Shown here: piece after piece, positions 8,167 through 15,529 of the stretch | How positions within the stretch are numbered: the stretch's first letter is position 1 | How the letters are laid out: each line of letters begins with the position of its first letter | Source of the DNA: Amycolatopsis sp. 195334CR | Lineage (GTDB): Bacteria; Actinomycetota; Actinomycetes; Mycobacteriales; Pseudonocardiaceae | Length of the DNA: 64,000 nucleotides | Reading direction: 5' to 3' | Assembly (NCBI RefSeq): GCF_017309385.1 | Contig: NZ_JAFJMJ010000001.1 | Coordinates: 3,472,001 to 3,536,000, forward strand | The notes under the pieces: model-generated | Told to the model about the DNA's origin: nothing | What the model saw: only the letters and a program-made list of their open reading frames with translations | Databases searched by the model: none | Position numbers and translations under genes: made by a program

Positions 8167-9375
8167 ATGAAGAACGTCCTGATCTCCGGTGCCAGCGTGG
8201 CCGGTCCGGCGCTGGCCCACTGGCTGCGCCGCCACGGGTTCGCGCCGACCGTGGTCGAGCGCGCGCCCGCGCCCCGCCCCGGTGGGCAGGCGATCGACCT
8301 GCGTGGTGCCGCGCGCACGGTCATCGAGCGCATGGGCCTGCTCGACGCGGTGCGGGCCGCGCACACCGGCGTCCGCGGCATGGCCAACGTCGACGAGTCG
8401 GGCCGCCGGGTGGTGGAGTTCCCCGCCGAGGCGCTCGGCGACTCCGGCGGCATCATCGCGGAGCTGGAGATCCTGCGCGGCGATCTGGTCGAACTGCTGG
8501 TGGGGGCCGCGCAGGACGGGGTCGAGTACCTGTTCGGCGACAGCATCACCAGCCTCACCGAGCACGCGGACGGTGTGGAGGTCACGTTCGCCGAGGCGGG
8601 CACGCGGACCTTCGACCTGGTGGTGGGCGCGGACGGGCTGCACTCGAACGTGCGGGCGCTGGCCTTCGGCCCGGAGCGCGAGTTCGTCACCGATCTCGGC
8701 TACCAGCTGGCGATCTTCGGCCTGGACGCGCCGCCGTCGCTGGGGGACTGGCAGCTGATGCTCAACCTGCCCGCGGCGAACGGCGTCGGCGGGCGCATGG
8801 CGAGCCTCTACCCGACACCGCGCGGCGCGCGGGGGTACCTCTACTTCGTCGCCCCGACCGGCTTCTGCGGGCAAAAGCAGGCGGTGGCGGCGGCGTTCGA
8901 GGGGGCGGGCTGGGAGGTGCCGCACCTGCTGCGGGGGATGTGGGCGGCCGACGACTTCTTCACCGACCGGGCGGCGAAGGTGCACGTCGACGGCTGGTCG
9001 CGCGGGCGGGTGGTGCTGCTCGGGGACGCCGCGTTCGGCGGGTCGGTGGGGATGGGCACGAGCATGGCGCTGGTCGGTGCCTACGTGCTGGCGGGCGAAC
9101 TGGCGGCGGCGGGCGGGGACCACCGGGTCGCCTTCGCCGCGTACGAGGCGAAGCTGGGGGACTACGTGCGGGCGAACCAGCGGCCGATGCCCGGCGGTAC
9201 TCGGGCGTTCCTGCCGTCGTCGGCGCTCGGGATCCGGCTGCGCAACGGGGTCACGCGCGCGATGCTGGCCGGGCCGTGGCGCAAACTGCTCACCGGCGAC
9301 ATGCAGTCGAAGTCAGAATCGGTCGAACTGGCGGACTACGGCGTGGTGGTCCAGGGATTCGGTCGAGGCGCCTGA
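8167..9375 (+). CDS. FAD-dependent monooxygenase (PHBH/TetX-like)
   Basis: This 402-residue flavoprotein has an N-terminal dinucleotide-binding loop (ISGASVAGPALAHWLRRHG), a central GADGLHSNVRAL motif contacting FAD and NADPH, and a late LLGDAAFGGSVGMGTSMAL motif. These define group A aromatic hydroxylases. The ATG at 8167 has a GGGGAGA site 5 nt upstream and is preferred over an in-frame ATG at 8122 in the operator region. Family members hydroxylate aromatics or inactivate antibiotics; the substrate is unknown. Control by the divergent composite regulator is likely. Confidence 0.88.
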   Translation: MKNVLISGASVAGPALAHWLRRHGFAPTVVERAPAPRPGGQAIDLRGAARTVIERMGLLDAVRAAHTGVRGMANVDESGRRVVEFPAEALGDSGGIIAELEILRGDLVELLVGAAQDGVEYLFGDSITSLTEHADGVEVTFAEAGTRTFDLVVGADGLHSNVRALAFGPEREFVTDLGYQLAIFGLDAPPSLGDWQLMLNLPAANGVGGRMASLYPTPRGARGYLYFVAPTGFCGQKQAVAAAFEGAGWEVPHLLRGMWAADDFFTDRAAKVHVDGWSRGRVVLLGDAAFGGSVGMGTSMALVGAYVLAGELAAAGGDHRVAFAAYEAKLGDYVRANQRPMPGGTRAFLPSSALGIRLRNGVTRAMLAGPWRKLLTGDMQSKSESVELADYGVVVQGFGRGA

Positions 9376-9395
9376 GCGTCGAGCGGGGACGGGCG

Positions 9396-9683
9396 TCAGG
9401 CGGCTTCCGGCAGGGCCTCCGCGGCGCGCGCCCGGGCGTGTTCGGCGAACTTGTGCCTGGTCGACGCCACTTTCCGCCAGCGGCGCCCGCGTTCCGGGTC
9501 GAGCAGTTCGGTGCGGCGCGCCAGCACCTCGGCGGCCTGCGCGGCCGAGGTGATCTCGGCCGCCGCGGCCAGGTACTGCCCGGCCTCGATCAACGCGTAG
9601 GCGTGCCGCATCTCGGTCTGGGCGGTGGCGTACACGGCGTAGGCGGTGAAGTTGTCGGCCAGCGGTCCGAGTGGGTGGGACAT
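9396..9683 (-). CDS. small helical protein of unknown function
   Basis: I do not recognise this 95-residue protein. It is predicted to be almost wholly alpha-helical, rich in Ala, with an N-terminal amphipathic stretch (AVYATAQTEMRHAYALIEAG) and a basic middle (RRWRKVASTRHKFAEHAR). It has no signal peptide or membrane segment. It is convergent with the monooxygenase gene, 20 nt away, and divergent from the DUF2804 gene. Coding is supported by high-GC third positions and a plausible ATG; the function is unknown. Confidence 0.6.
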   Translation of the reverse strand: MSHPLGPLADNFTAYAVYATAQTEMRHAYALIEAGQYLAAAAEITSAAQAAEVLARRTELLDPERGRRWRKVASTRHKFAEHARARAAEALPEAA

Positions 9684-9831
9684 CGCTTTCTCCGTTCCGG
9701 TCAGCGGGTGCCTTCACCTCTACGTCGAAGCCGCCCGCCGGATATCGACATCGCCTACGAGAAAATTCTGCACCGGTTCTCCCTAGGGGATACGTCAGTG
9801 CTTCGGTGTGTCGCGTCCTTAGGATTGCCCG

Positions 9832-10632
9832 ATGCGTGAACTGCCCTGGCGTGGTGACGGATCCGGACCGCTCGATCCCACGCGGTTACCCGCGTTTCGC
9901 GGACTGCGCCCCCTCAAGCGCTGGCGCTACGTCGGCGTCTACGGACCGCGCCTGCAACTGTGCGTCGGCCTGGTGCGGATCGCCGGCGCGCCGCAGTCGT
10001 TCTGGGCCGTGCACGACCGCGAGCGCGGCGCGTTCCGGGAGCGCACGGTGTTGCGCAAGGCCGTCGACCTGGCCGGTGACCGCGTGCTCTTCCCCGGCGG
10101 CGAACTGCGGCTGACCAGCGCCGGTGATCGGGTCGAGGTGGTCTCGCGGCACGGCGAGCACCCCATCTGGACGCGCAAGACCCCGCTGCGCGTGCACGGC
10201 TGGGTCGACGCGGGCGGCGAGCGGATCGAGGTCGACGCCCCGGGCCTGCTGGACGAGTCGGCCGGGTACCACGCGCGAGTCACCGAGTGGCGCTGGAGCG
10301 CCGGCTGCGGGACCACCACGGACGGCCGCCCGGTCGTCTGGAACCTGGTCGACGGAATTCACGACGGCAGTTCTTCGGAACGCACCGTGTGGGTGGACGG
10401 AACGGCGAAGGAAGTGCCGCCCGTGCATTTCGCCGACGATCTTTCCGAGGTCTCCGGTGCGAATGAGACCCTGCGGTTCACCGTCGAGGAGGAACGGTCC
10501 CGCCACGACCGGCTGTTCTTGGTGGACAGTGCTTATCGACAGCCGTTCGGCCGCTTTTCCGGCGTCGTTCCCGGTGGGGTGGAACTGGCCGAGGGCTTCG
10601 GGGTCATGGAAGCGCACTCGGTGCGCTGGTGA
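9832..10632 (+). CDS. DUF2804 family protein
   Basis: This 266-residue protein matches the DUF2804 pattern: an N-terminal RPLKRWRYVGVYGPRLQLCVG strand set, a central TRKTPLRVHGW segment and EWRWSAGCGTTTDGRPVVWNLV, then FTVEEERSRHDRLFLVDSAYRQPFG. Members are beta-rich proteins thought to be lipocalin-like or hydroxysteroid-related, but no activity is established. There is no signal peptide. The 3' end overlaps the convergent VOC gene by 29 nt. Confidence 0.78.
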   Translation: MRELPWRGDGSGPLDPTRLPAFRGLRPLKRWRYVGVYGPRLQLCVGLVRIAGAPQSFWAVHDRERGAFRERTVLRKAVDLAGDRVLFPGGELRLTSAGDRVEVVSRHGEHPIWTRKTPLRVHGWVDAGGERIEVDAPGLLDESAGYHARVTEWRWSAGCGTTTDGRPVVWNLVDGIHDGSSSERTVWVDGTAKEVPPVHFADDLSEVSGANETLRFTVEEERSRHDRLFLVDSAYRQPFGRFSGVVPGGVELAEGFGVMEAHSVRW

Positions 10633-11201
10633 GCCGGAAGCCGATCCCCTCCGGGCTGGTGATCCGGCCGGAACCGGGGTGGTCGACCGGCAGTTCGAGT
10701 TCCCACGCGGCCGAGCCGCCGACGAACTCGGCGGAAGGCGGCACCTCACCCAGCACGTTCTCGTAGAAAGCCCGTGCCGCCGCGGGATCCGGGCAGGCGA
10801 GCACCAGCCTGCCCGGCGGTTCCGGCCACCCGCGGAACGCGGGCCTCCCAGAACGACACGGCGGCACCGGTCGGATCGAGCAAAGTGGACAGACGACCCT
10901 GGTCCCCGGCGTCGAACGGCCCCGCCACCAGCCGCGCCCCGTGGTCGAGCGCCACCGCGGTGCGGCGGTCGACGTCGTCGACGGCGAGGTAGAAGGCCAG
11001 GTGCGGCGGGGTTTCCGGCGGGTAGACCGGGTTCGCCAGATCGCTCACCCCGCCGAGTTCGCGGTCGCCGAGGTAGATCTTGGTGGCCTTGCGCCAGTCC
11101 TGCTCGTCCACGGCGAAGCGCCAGCCCAGCGCGGCCGAGAAGAACTCGGCGGTGCCCGTCACGTCCCGCGTCTTCAGGTCCAGCCAGCAGAAGTCGGTCA
11201 C
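10604..11201 (-). pseudogene. two-domain VOC (glyoxalase-like) gene with a frameshift
   Basis: From a GTG at 11201 the first frame gives a complete first VOC domain (FCWLDLKTRDVTGTAEFFSA ... DPTGAAVSFWEA). It then loses homology near 10845. The second domain continues one base over as FRGWPEPPGRLVLACPDPAA and ends at 10604. One extra base in the C-rich run near 10845-10850 explains both halves. This is either a true disabling mutation or a base-call error. Intact two-domain proteins of this type bind a metal and act in resistance or detoxification; the substrate is unknown. Confidence 0.78.
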
Positions 11202-11243
11202 GGCCGTGACGGTAGGGGAACCCGGCGGCGCCGGGCACCGGAA

Positions 11244-12197
11244 TTACCGCGGGCGCGCGGCCCCGGCGTAGTCGTCGCCGCGGGTGCGGTAGCTGTGCAG
11301 CTGGATGGCCTGGCCTTCGGTCGGCGCGTTCACCATCAGCCCGTTGCCCACGTACATGCCGACGTGGTGGATCCGCCCGTGCCCGTAGAACACCAGGTCG
11401 CCGAGCGAAGGCTCCGCCGCCGACGCGCCGAGCGCGCGGAACTGGCTGTCGGCCGTGCGCGGCAGCTCCACACCCGCGCTGTCGTAGGCGGCTTTGGTCA
11501 GCCCCGAGCAGTCGAAACCGGCTGCCCCGGCGTCCGGCCCGTTGCCGCCCCACACGTACGGCAGGCCGATCTGGTCGAGCGCGAACCGGGTGGCGCGGGT
11601 GGTCGGGGCCGTCGCGAGTTCCGGGTTCAGCGAGAGCGTGGCGTAGAGCTGCGCGTTGCCGAGCGCCTTCTGGCGGAAGAGTTCGCCGTCGGTGGCGGAG
11701 TACGCGCCGACCGCCTTCCACCAGCCGGTGTTCAGGTCGACGCCCTTGTCGCACAGCTTGCGCCCGGCGGCGATCGCGCCGTCGGCGGAACCCCCGCGGT
11801 GGTTGTGCTCCGCCTTGCCCATCCCGGCCAGCGTGACCCAGGTGAGGTGGCAGTCCGGCCGTTCCTCGCGCAGCTTCAGCTCACCGGTGGCGTACGCGGC
11901 CAGCGCCTGCGGCGGGATGTCCAGCGGTCCGGCCAGCTTGGCCACCCAGACGTCCAGTTCGTTCGGCGCCGCGGCGGGTGTCACGGCTTCCACCGGCGCG
12001 GTCTCGCGCAGCGTCGACGGCCCGGCGGGCACCGCGCCACCACCGACCGGGTTCGGCGCGGCCGCCTGCGGCACCGGTTGCGCCGACTCGGGTTCGGCCA
12101 GCAGGTACCCGCCGATCGCCAGCGCGCCGACCAGCGGAACTGCCACCAGTGCCCGCCCGCCCGCGCCCGCGAGAAAGCGGTGGAGTCGATTCGCCAC
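11244..12197 (-). CDS. secreted bifunctional peptidoglycan hydrolase (SLT-like plus NlpC/P60)
   Basis: This 317-residue exported protein starts with a basic region and one hydrophobic helix (about 15-33), then a Pro/Ala linker. Residues 85-190 resemble a lytic transglycosylase (WVTLAGMGKAEHNHRGG, with Glu130 at the catalytic position). Residues 200-317 form an NlpC/P60 endopeptidase with Cys230 in GFDCSGL, His278 in HHVGMYVG and Asn290 in the third catalytic position. It would cleave glycan and stem peptides in the wall. The pairing of modules is typical of actinobacterial growth or separation hydrolases. It is divergent from birA. Confidence 0.86.
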   Translation of the reverse strand: MANRLHRFLAGAGGRALVAVPLVGALAIGGYLLAEPESAQPVPQAAAPNPVGGGAVPAGPSTLRETAPVEAVTPAAAPNELDVWVAKLAGPLDIPPQALAAYATGELKLREERPDCHLTWVTLAGMGKAEHNHRGGSADGAIAAGRKLCDKGVDLNTGWWKAVGAYSATDGELFRQKALGNAQLYATLSLNPELATAPTTRATRFALDQIGLPYVWGGNGPDAGAAGFDCSGLTKAAYDSAGVELPRTADSQFRALGASAAEPSLGDLVFYGHGRIHHVGMYVGNGLMVNAPTEGQAIQLHSYRTRGDDYAGAARPR

Positions 12198-12272
12198 GCG
12201 GTCAGGCTAGAGGGGCGGCCGGGAGCCGACCGCCGAATGTCCCGAAGCGCGGGACTCTTCTAACCTGAAGGG

Positions 12273-13115
12273 GTGAATCACCGGAGCGCCCCCGTGGACG
12301 CGGCCCCTCTTCGCGCCGCCCTCCTGCCGCCGAACGGCCCGTACGCCGCGATCGACGTGGTGGCCAGCACCGGCTCCACCAACGCCGATCTCCGCGCCGC
12401 CGCCACCACCGACGACGGTTTCCAGGCCGAGGACCGGACCGTGCTGATCGCCGACGAGCAGACCGCGGGCGTCGGCAGGCGCGCCCGCGACTGGCGGTCG
12501 CCGAAGGGCGCCGGGATCTACCTCAGCGTGCTGCTGCGCCCGCGTGAGGTGAGTTTCGCCGGCCTCGGCTCGCTCGCCGTGGTCGCCGGGCTCGCGCTCG
12601 TCGACGTGGCCGCGGACCTCGGCGTGGACGCGGTGCTGAAGTGGCCGAACGACGTGCTCGCCGGACCCGATCGGGCGAAATGCGCCGGCGTGCTGTCCGA
12701 GGCGCTGTCCTCCGACGAGATCGGCGTGGTGCTCGGCATCGGGCTGAACGTGCTGCCGCTGAAGGAGAAGGTGCCGCCGGGCCCGGGCGGGCTGCCCGCC
12801 ACCTCGCTGGCCGAGCAGGGCGCGCGGACCACCGACCGCACGGAGATCGCGCGGCTGCTGCTGACCGCCTTCGCCGAACAGGAAAACCGCTGGCGGGCGG
12901 CGGGCGGCGACCTGGCGCGGGCCGGGCTGCTGGCCGACTACCGGCAGCACTGCGCCACCCTCGGCCAGGGCGTCAACATCATCACGCCGGACGGCGGCGC
13001 GGTGCCCGGCGAGGCGGTGGACGTGGACTCCTCGGGGCAGCTGGTGCTGCGCACGCCGGGTGGTGAGCGACGCACCATCTTTGCCGGTGATGTGGTGCAC
13101 CTGCGCCCCAGCTGA
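12273..13115 (+). CDS. birA: biotin--[acetyl-CoA-carboxylase] ligase
   Basis: This 280-residue class I biotin protein ligase, without the DNA-binding domain of E. coli BirA, attaches biotin to the alpha subunits of acyl-CoA carboxylases. Landmarks are STGSTNADLR, the biotinyl-AMP loop AGVGRRARDW, the catalytic-lysine motif KWPNDVL and a C-terminal SH3-like domain ending with AGDVVHLRPS. It starts with GTG. In actinobacteria the gene commonly lies near carboxylase genes, as here (accD-accE at 1.4-3.3 kb). Confidence 0.93.
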   Translation: MNHRSAPVDAAPLRAALLPPNGPYAAIDVVASTGSTNADLRAAATTDDGFQAEDRTVLIADEQTAGVGRRARDWRSPKGAGIYLSVLLRPREVSFAGLGSLAVVAGLALVDVAADLGVDAVLKWPNDVLAGPDRAKCAGVLSEALSSDEIGVVLGIGLNVLPLKEKVPPGPGGLPATSLAEQGARTTDRTEIARLLLTAFAEQENRWRAAGGDLARAGLLADYRQHCATLGQGVNIITPDGGAVPGEAVDVDSSGQLVLRTPGGERRTIFAGDVVHLRPS

Positions 13116-13162
13116 CGAGTACGGTAAGGCCCACCTGCAGGCTTCGAGCACGGGAGCGTCAC

Positions 13163-13717
13163 GTGGCTTACCCAGACGATCTGCTCAGCGAAGGCGAGCG
13201 CGTCGTGGTGCACAAGCACCCGCACTTCAAGATGCTGGTGGTGCCGTTCCTGGTCCTGCTGATCACGATCGGCGCGGGGATCTGGCTGGCCACGCTGGCC
13301 GTGGACGCGACGCCGCCGTGGGACATGGTGTGGCTGATCGCCATCGGCGCGGTCGGGCTGCTGTTGATCGTGTGGTTGTTCCTGACCCCGTTCGTGCGGT
13401 GGCGGACCACGCACTTCATCGTCACCACGGACCGGCTGATCGCCCGTGAAGGCGTGCTGAAGCGGACCGGGATCGACATCCCGATGTCGCGGATCAACAG
13501 CGTGCGCTTCGAGCACGGGCTGATCGACCGCGTTTTCGGCTGCGGCACGCTGATCATCGAGTCGGCATCGGACGAGCCGCTCACCTTCGAGGACATCCCG
13601 AAGGTCGAGCAGGTCCACACGCACATCTACCGCGAGGTCAACGACAACCCGTACGACGACTTCGTGCAGCAGCAGGCCCCGCCGCAGGAGCCGCCGCCGC
13701 GCGGACGGGGGCGCTGA
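13163..13717 (+). CDS. membrane PH-domain (bPH2) protein
   Basis: This 184-residue protein has a short cytoplasmic N-terminus, two transmembrane helices (about 24-44 and 55-75) and a bacterial PH domain (about 78-155; HFIVTTDRLIAREGVLKRTG, then DIPMSRINSVRFEHGLIDRV). A charged Pro/Gln tail follows. The start is GTG. The family is widespread in actinobacteria next to birA, but its role is unknown. The HMG-CoA-lyase-like gene starts 1 nt after its stop, so the two are co-transcribed, probably with birA. Confidence 0.83.
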   Translation: MAYPDDLLSEGERVVVHKHPHFKMLVVPFLVLLITIGAGIWLATLAVDATPPWDMVWLIAIGAVGLLLIVWLFLTPFVRWRTTHFIVTTDRLIAREGVLKRTGIDIPMSRINSVRFEHGLIDRVFGCGTLIIESASDEPLTFEDIPKVEQVHTHIYREVNDNPYDDFVQQQAPPQEPPPRGRGR

Positions 13718-13718
13718 G

Positions 13719-14648
13719 TTGGGCGCACGCGAGGTCGGCCTGCCCGACCGGGTGGCCGCGGCCGGACTGCCGGAGCGGGTGACGATCTGGGAGGTCGGCG
13801 CGCGCGACGGGCTGCAGAACGAGCAGTCCGTGGTGCCGGTCGAAGTGAAGCTGGAGTTCCTGGACCGCCTGGCCGACGCGGGGTTGTCCGTGCTGGAGGC
13901 GACCAGTTTCGTGCACCCGAAGTGGGTGCCGCAGCTGGCCGACGCCGAGCAGTTGCTGGCCGGGCTCGAGCAGCGCGACGGGGTGTCGTACCCGGTGCTG
14001 GTGCCGAACGCGCGCGGGCTGGACCGGGCGCTGGCCGCCGGGGTGTCGAGCATCGCCATCTTCGCCAGCGCCACCGAGACCTTCGCCAAGCGCAACCTGA
14101 ACTCCAGCCTGGACGAGCAGTTCGGCATGTTCGAGCCGGTGGTCTCGCGGGCGCTGGCCGAGGGGCTCGAGGTGCGCGGGTACCTGTCGATGTGCTTCGG
14201 CGACCCGTGGGAGGGCGCCGTGCCCGCCGAGCAGGTGGTCGCGGCCGGGCAGCGGCTGCTGGACCTGGGCTGCTTCCAGCTCTCCCTCGGCGACACCATC
14301 GGGGTGGCCACGCCGGGCCAGGTGGAACGGGTGGTCGGCGGCTTCGGCTCGCCGGAGAAGCTGGCCGTGCACTTCCACGACACCTACGGCCAGGCGCTGT
14401 CGAACACGCTGGCCGCGCTGCGCCTTGGTGTGTCCACTGTGGACTCCTCGGCCGGTGGGCTGGGCGGTTGCCCGTACGCCGAGTCGGCCACCGGCAACCT
14501 CGCCACCGAGGACCTGGTCTGGATGCTGGACGGCCTCGGCATCGAGCACGGCACCGACCTGGACGCGCTGGTGCGCACCAGCGCGTGGATGGCGGAGAAG
14601 CTCGGGCGCCCCAGCCCGTCGCGGGTGGTCAAGGCGCTCGCCGGCTGA
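13719..14648 (+). CDS. hydroxymethylglutaryl-CoA lyase-like protein
   Basis: This 309-residue DRE-TIM metallolyase cleaves HMG-CoA to acetyl-CoA and acetoacetate in leucine or ketone metabolism. Motifs are VGARDGLQNE (metal and substrate binding), ATSFVHPKWVPQLAD, HFHDTYGQALSN (metal ligands) and the loop GGLGGCPYAESATGN with the catalytic Cys. The TTG start abuts the preceding gene. A stem-loop follows the stop (14673-14694). No leucine-pathway partner is adjacent, so the metabolic role is inferred from family alone. Confidence 0.88.
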   Translation: MGAREVGLPDRVAAAGLPERVTIWEVGARDGLQNEQSVVPVEVKLEFLDRLADAGLSVLEATSFVHPKWVPQLADAEQLLAGLEQRDGVSYPVLVPNARGLDRALAAGVSSIAIFASATETFAKRNLNSSLDEQFGMFEPVVSRALAEGLEVRGYLSMCFGDPWEGAVPAEQVVAAGQRLLDLGCFQLSLGDTIGVATPGQVERVVGGFGSPEKLAVHFHDTYGQALSNTLAALRLGVSTVDSSAGGLGGCPYAESATGNLATEDLVWMLDGLGIEHGTDLDALVRTSAWMAEKLGRPSPSRVVKALAG

Positions 14649-14672
14649 GCCGGCTCGATGTGGCCACATTTT

Positions 14673-14694
14673 CCCGCCGGGTGGAACCGGCGGG
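14673..14694 (+). terminator. stem-loop after the HMG-CoA-lyase-like gene
   Basis: CCCGCCGG, loop GTGGAA, CCGGCGGG: a perfect 8-bp stem 25 nt past the stop codon and before the start of the toxin operon. It lacks a U tract but is well placed as a terminator. Confidence 0.6.
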
Positions 14695-14746
14695 CCCTCT
14701 GGCGCGTCAGAACCGTTGCCGACCGCTGTGGCTGGAGGAGACCGTG

Positions 14747-15217
14747 GTGACCGAGCATCGAGCGCGCGTGGACGAACTGCTCGCCGACTACCGGCGCAGC
14801 CGTGATCACCTGGCCGGCGTGCAGCGGGAGCTGGCTGCCGTGCGGGCCACCGCGAGCAGCGGCGACGGGCTGCTCAAGGCCACCGTCGGCCCCCAGGGCG
14901 CGCTGACCGGGCTGGAGATCGGCGCCGCCGCGTACCGCGAGTACGGGCCCGCCGAGCTCGCCAGGGAGATCGTCCGGCTGGTCGACACGGCCGGGATGAA
15001 GGCCTTCACCAGTGCCGAAGAAGTGCTGGCCCCGGCGTTGCCGAAGGGCACCGATCCGCATGCCCTGCTGCGCGGCACGGCCGATCTGGACGCCGCCGAG
15101 CTGGTGCCGGAAGCCCCGCCCGCCAAGGAAAGGGAGCCGGTCGAGGACGAGAGCTTCGAGGACCAGGTCTGGCTGGACGACGAGGGCTGGCCGACCGCCG
15201 GGTCGGACGGGCGGTGA
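14747..15217 (+). CDS. YbaB/EbfC-like protein of a WXG-type secretion locus
   Basis: This 156-residue protein begins with an amphipathic helix (ARVDELLADYRRSRDHLAGV) and continues with beta strands GLLKATVGPQGALTGLEIG. That is the YbaB/EbfC fold, found in many actinobacterial ESX or polymorphic-toxin loci. An acidic tail follows. Two adjacent GTG codons are possible starts; the one at 14747 has GGAGGAG at better spacing than 14744. Its stop overlaps the next start (GTGA), so it leads the toxin operon. Whether it binds DNA here is unknown. Confidence 0.78.
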   Translation: MTEHRARVDELLADYRRSRDHLAGVQRELAAVRATASSGDGLLKATVGPQGALTGLEIGAAAYREYGPAELAREIVRLVDTAGMKAFTSAEEVLAPALPKGTDPHALLRGTADLDAAELVPEAPPAKEREPVEDESFEDQVWLDDEGWPTAGSDGR

Positions 15218-15519
15218 CCGGATTCGAGGCCGACGCCCGCCTGCTGCGGGTCAAGGCCGGTGAGTTCGAGGGGTTCGCCGAGCGGGCGCGGCACATCGCG
15301 GCCGATCTCGAGTGGGCGCTCGAAGCCACCGGGGAAGCCTGGGGCACCGACACCCCGGGGCAGAGCTTCGCCGCGTCGCACGCCGCGCCGGCGGCGGAGA
15401 CACGCGCGCTGGTGCAGGGGTTGAGCGCGCGGCTGGGGGCATGGGGTACGAAGTTCTCCACAGCGGCGGGGCAGTACACCGGGGCGGATGCCGCGGCGGC
15501 AGAGGAACTGAACGGCTAG
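15214..15519 (+). CDS. WXG100-like small helical protein
   Basis: This 101-residue all-helical protein resembles ESAT-6/CFP-10-like (WXG100) secretion partners. A helix (LRVKAGEFEGFAERARHIAA) leads to a turn with GEAWGTD in place of WXG and a second long helix. Such proteins form helical dimers exported by type VII systems and often pair with the N-terminal helical domain of a toxin. The GTG start overlaps the upstream stop by 4 nt, and the toxin gene follows after 10 nt. Confidence 0.78.
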   Translation: MTGFEADARLLRVKAGEFEGFAERARHIAADLEWALEATGEAWGTDTPGQSFAASHAAPAAETRALVQGLSARLGAWGTKFSTAAGQYTGADAAAAEELNG

Positions 15520-15529
15520 GGGGAGCGGA

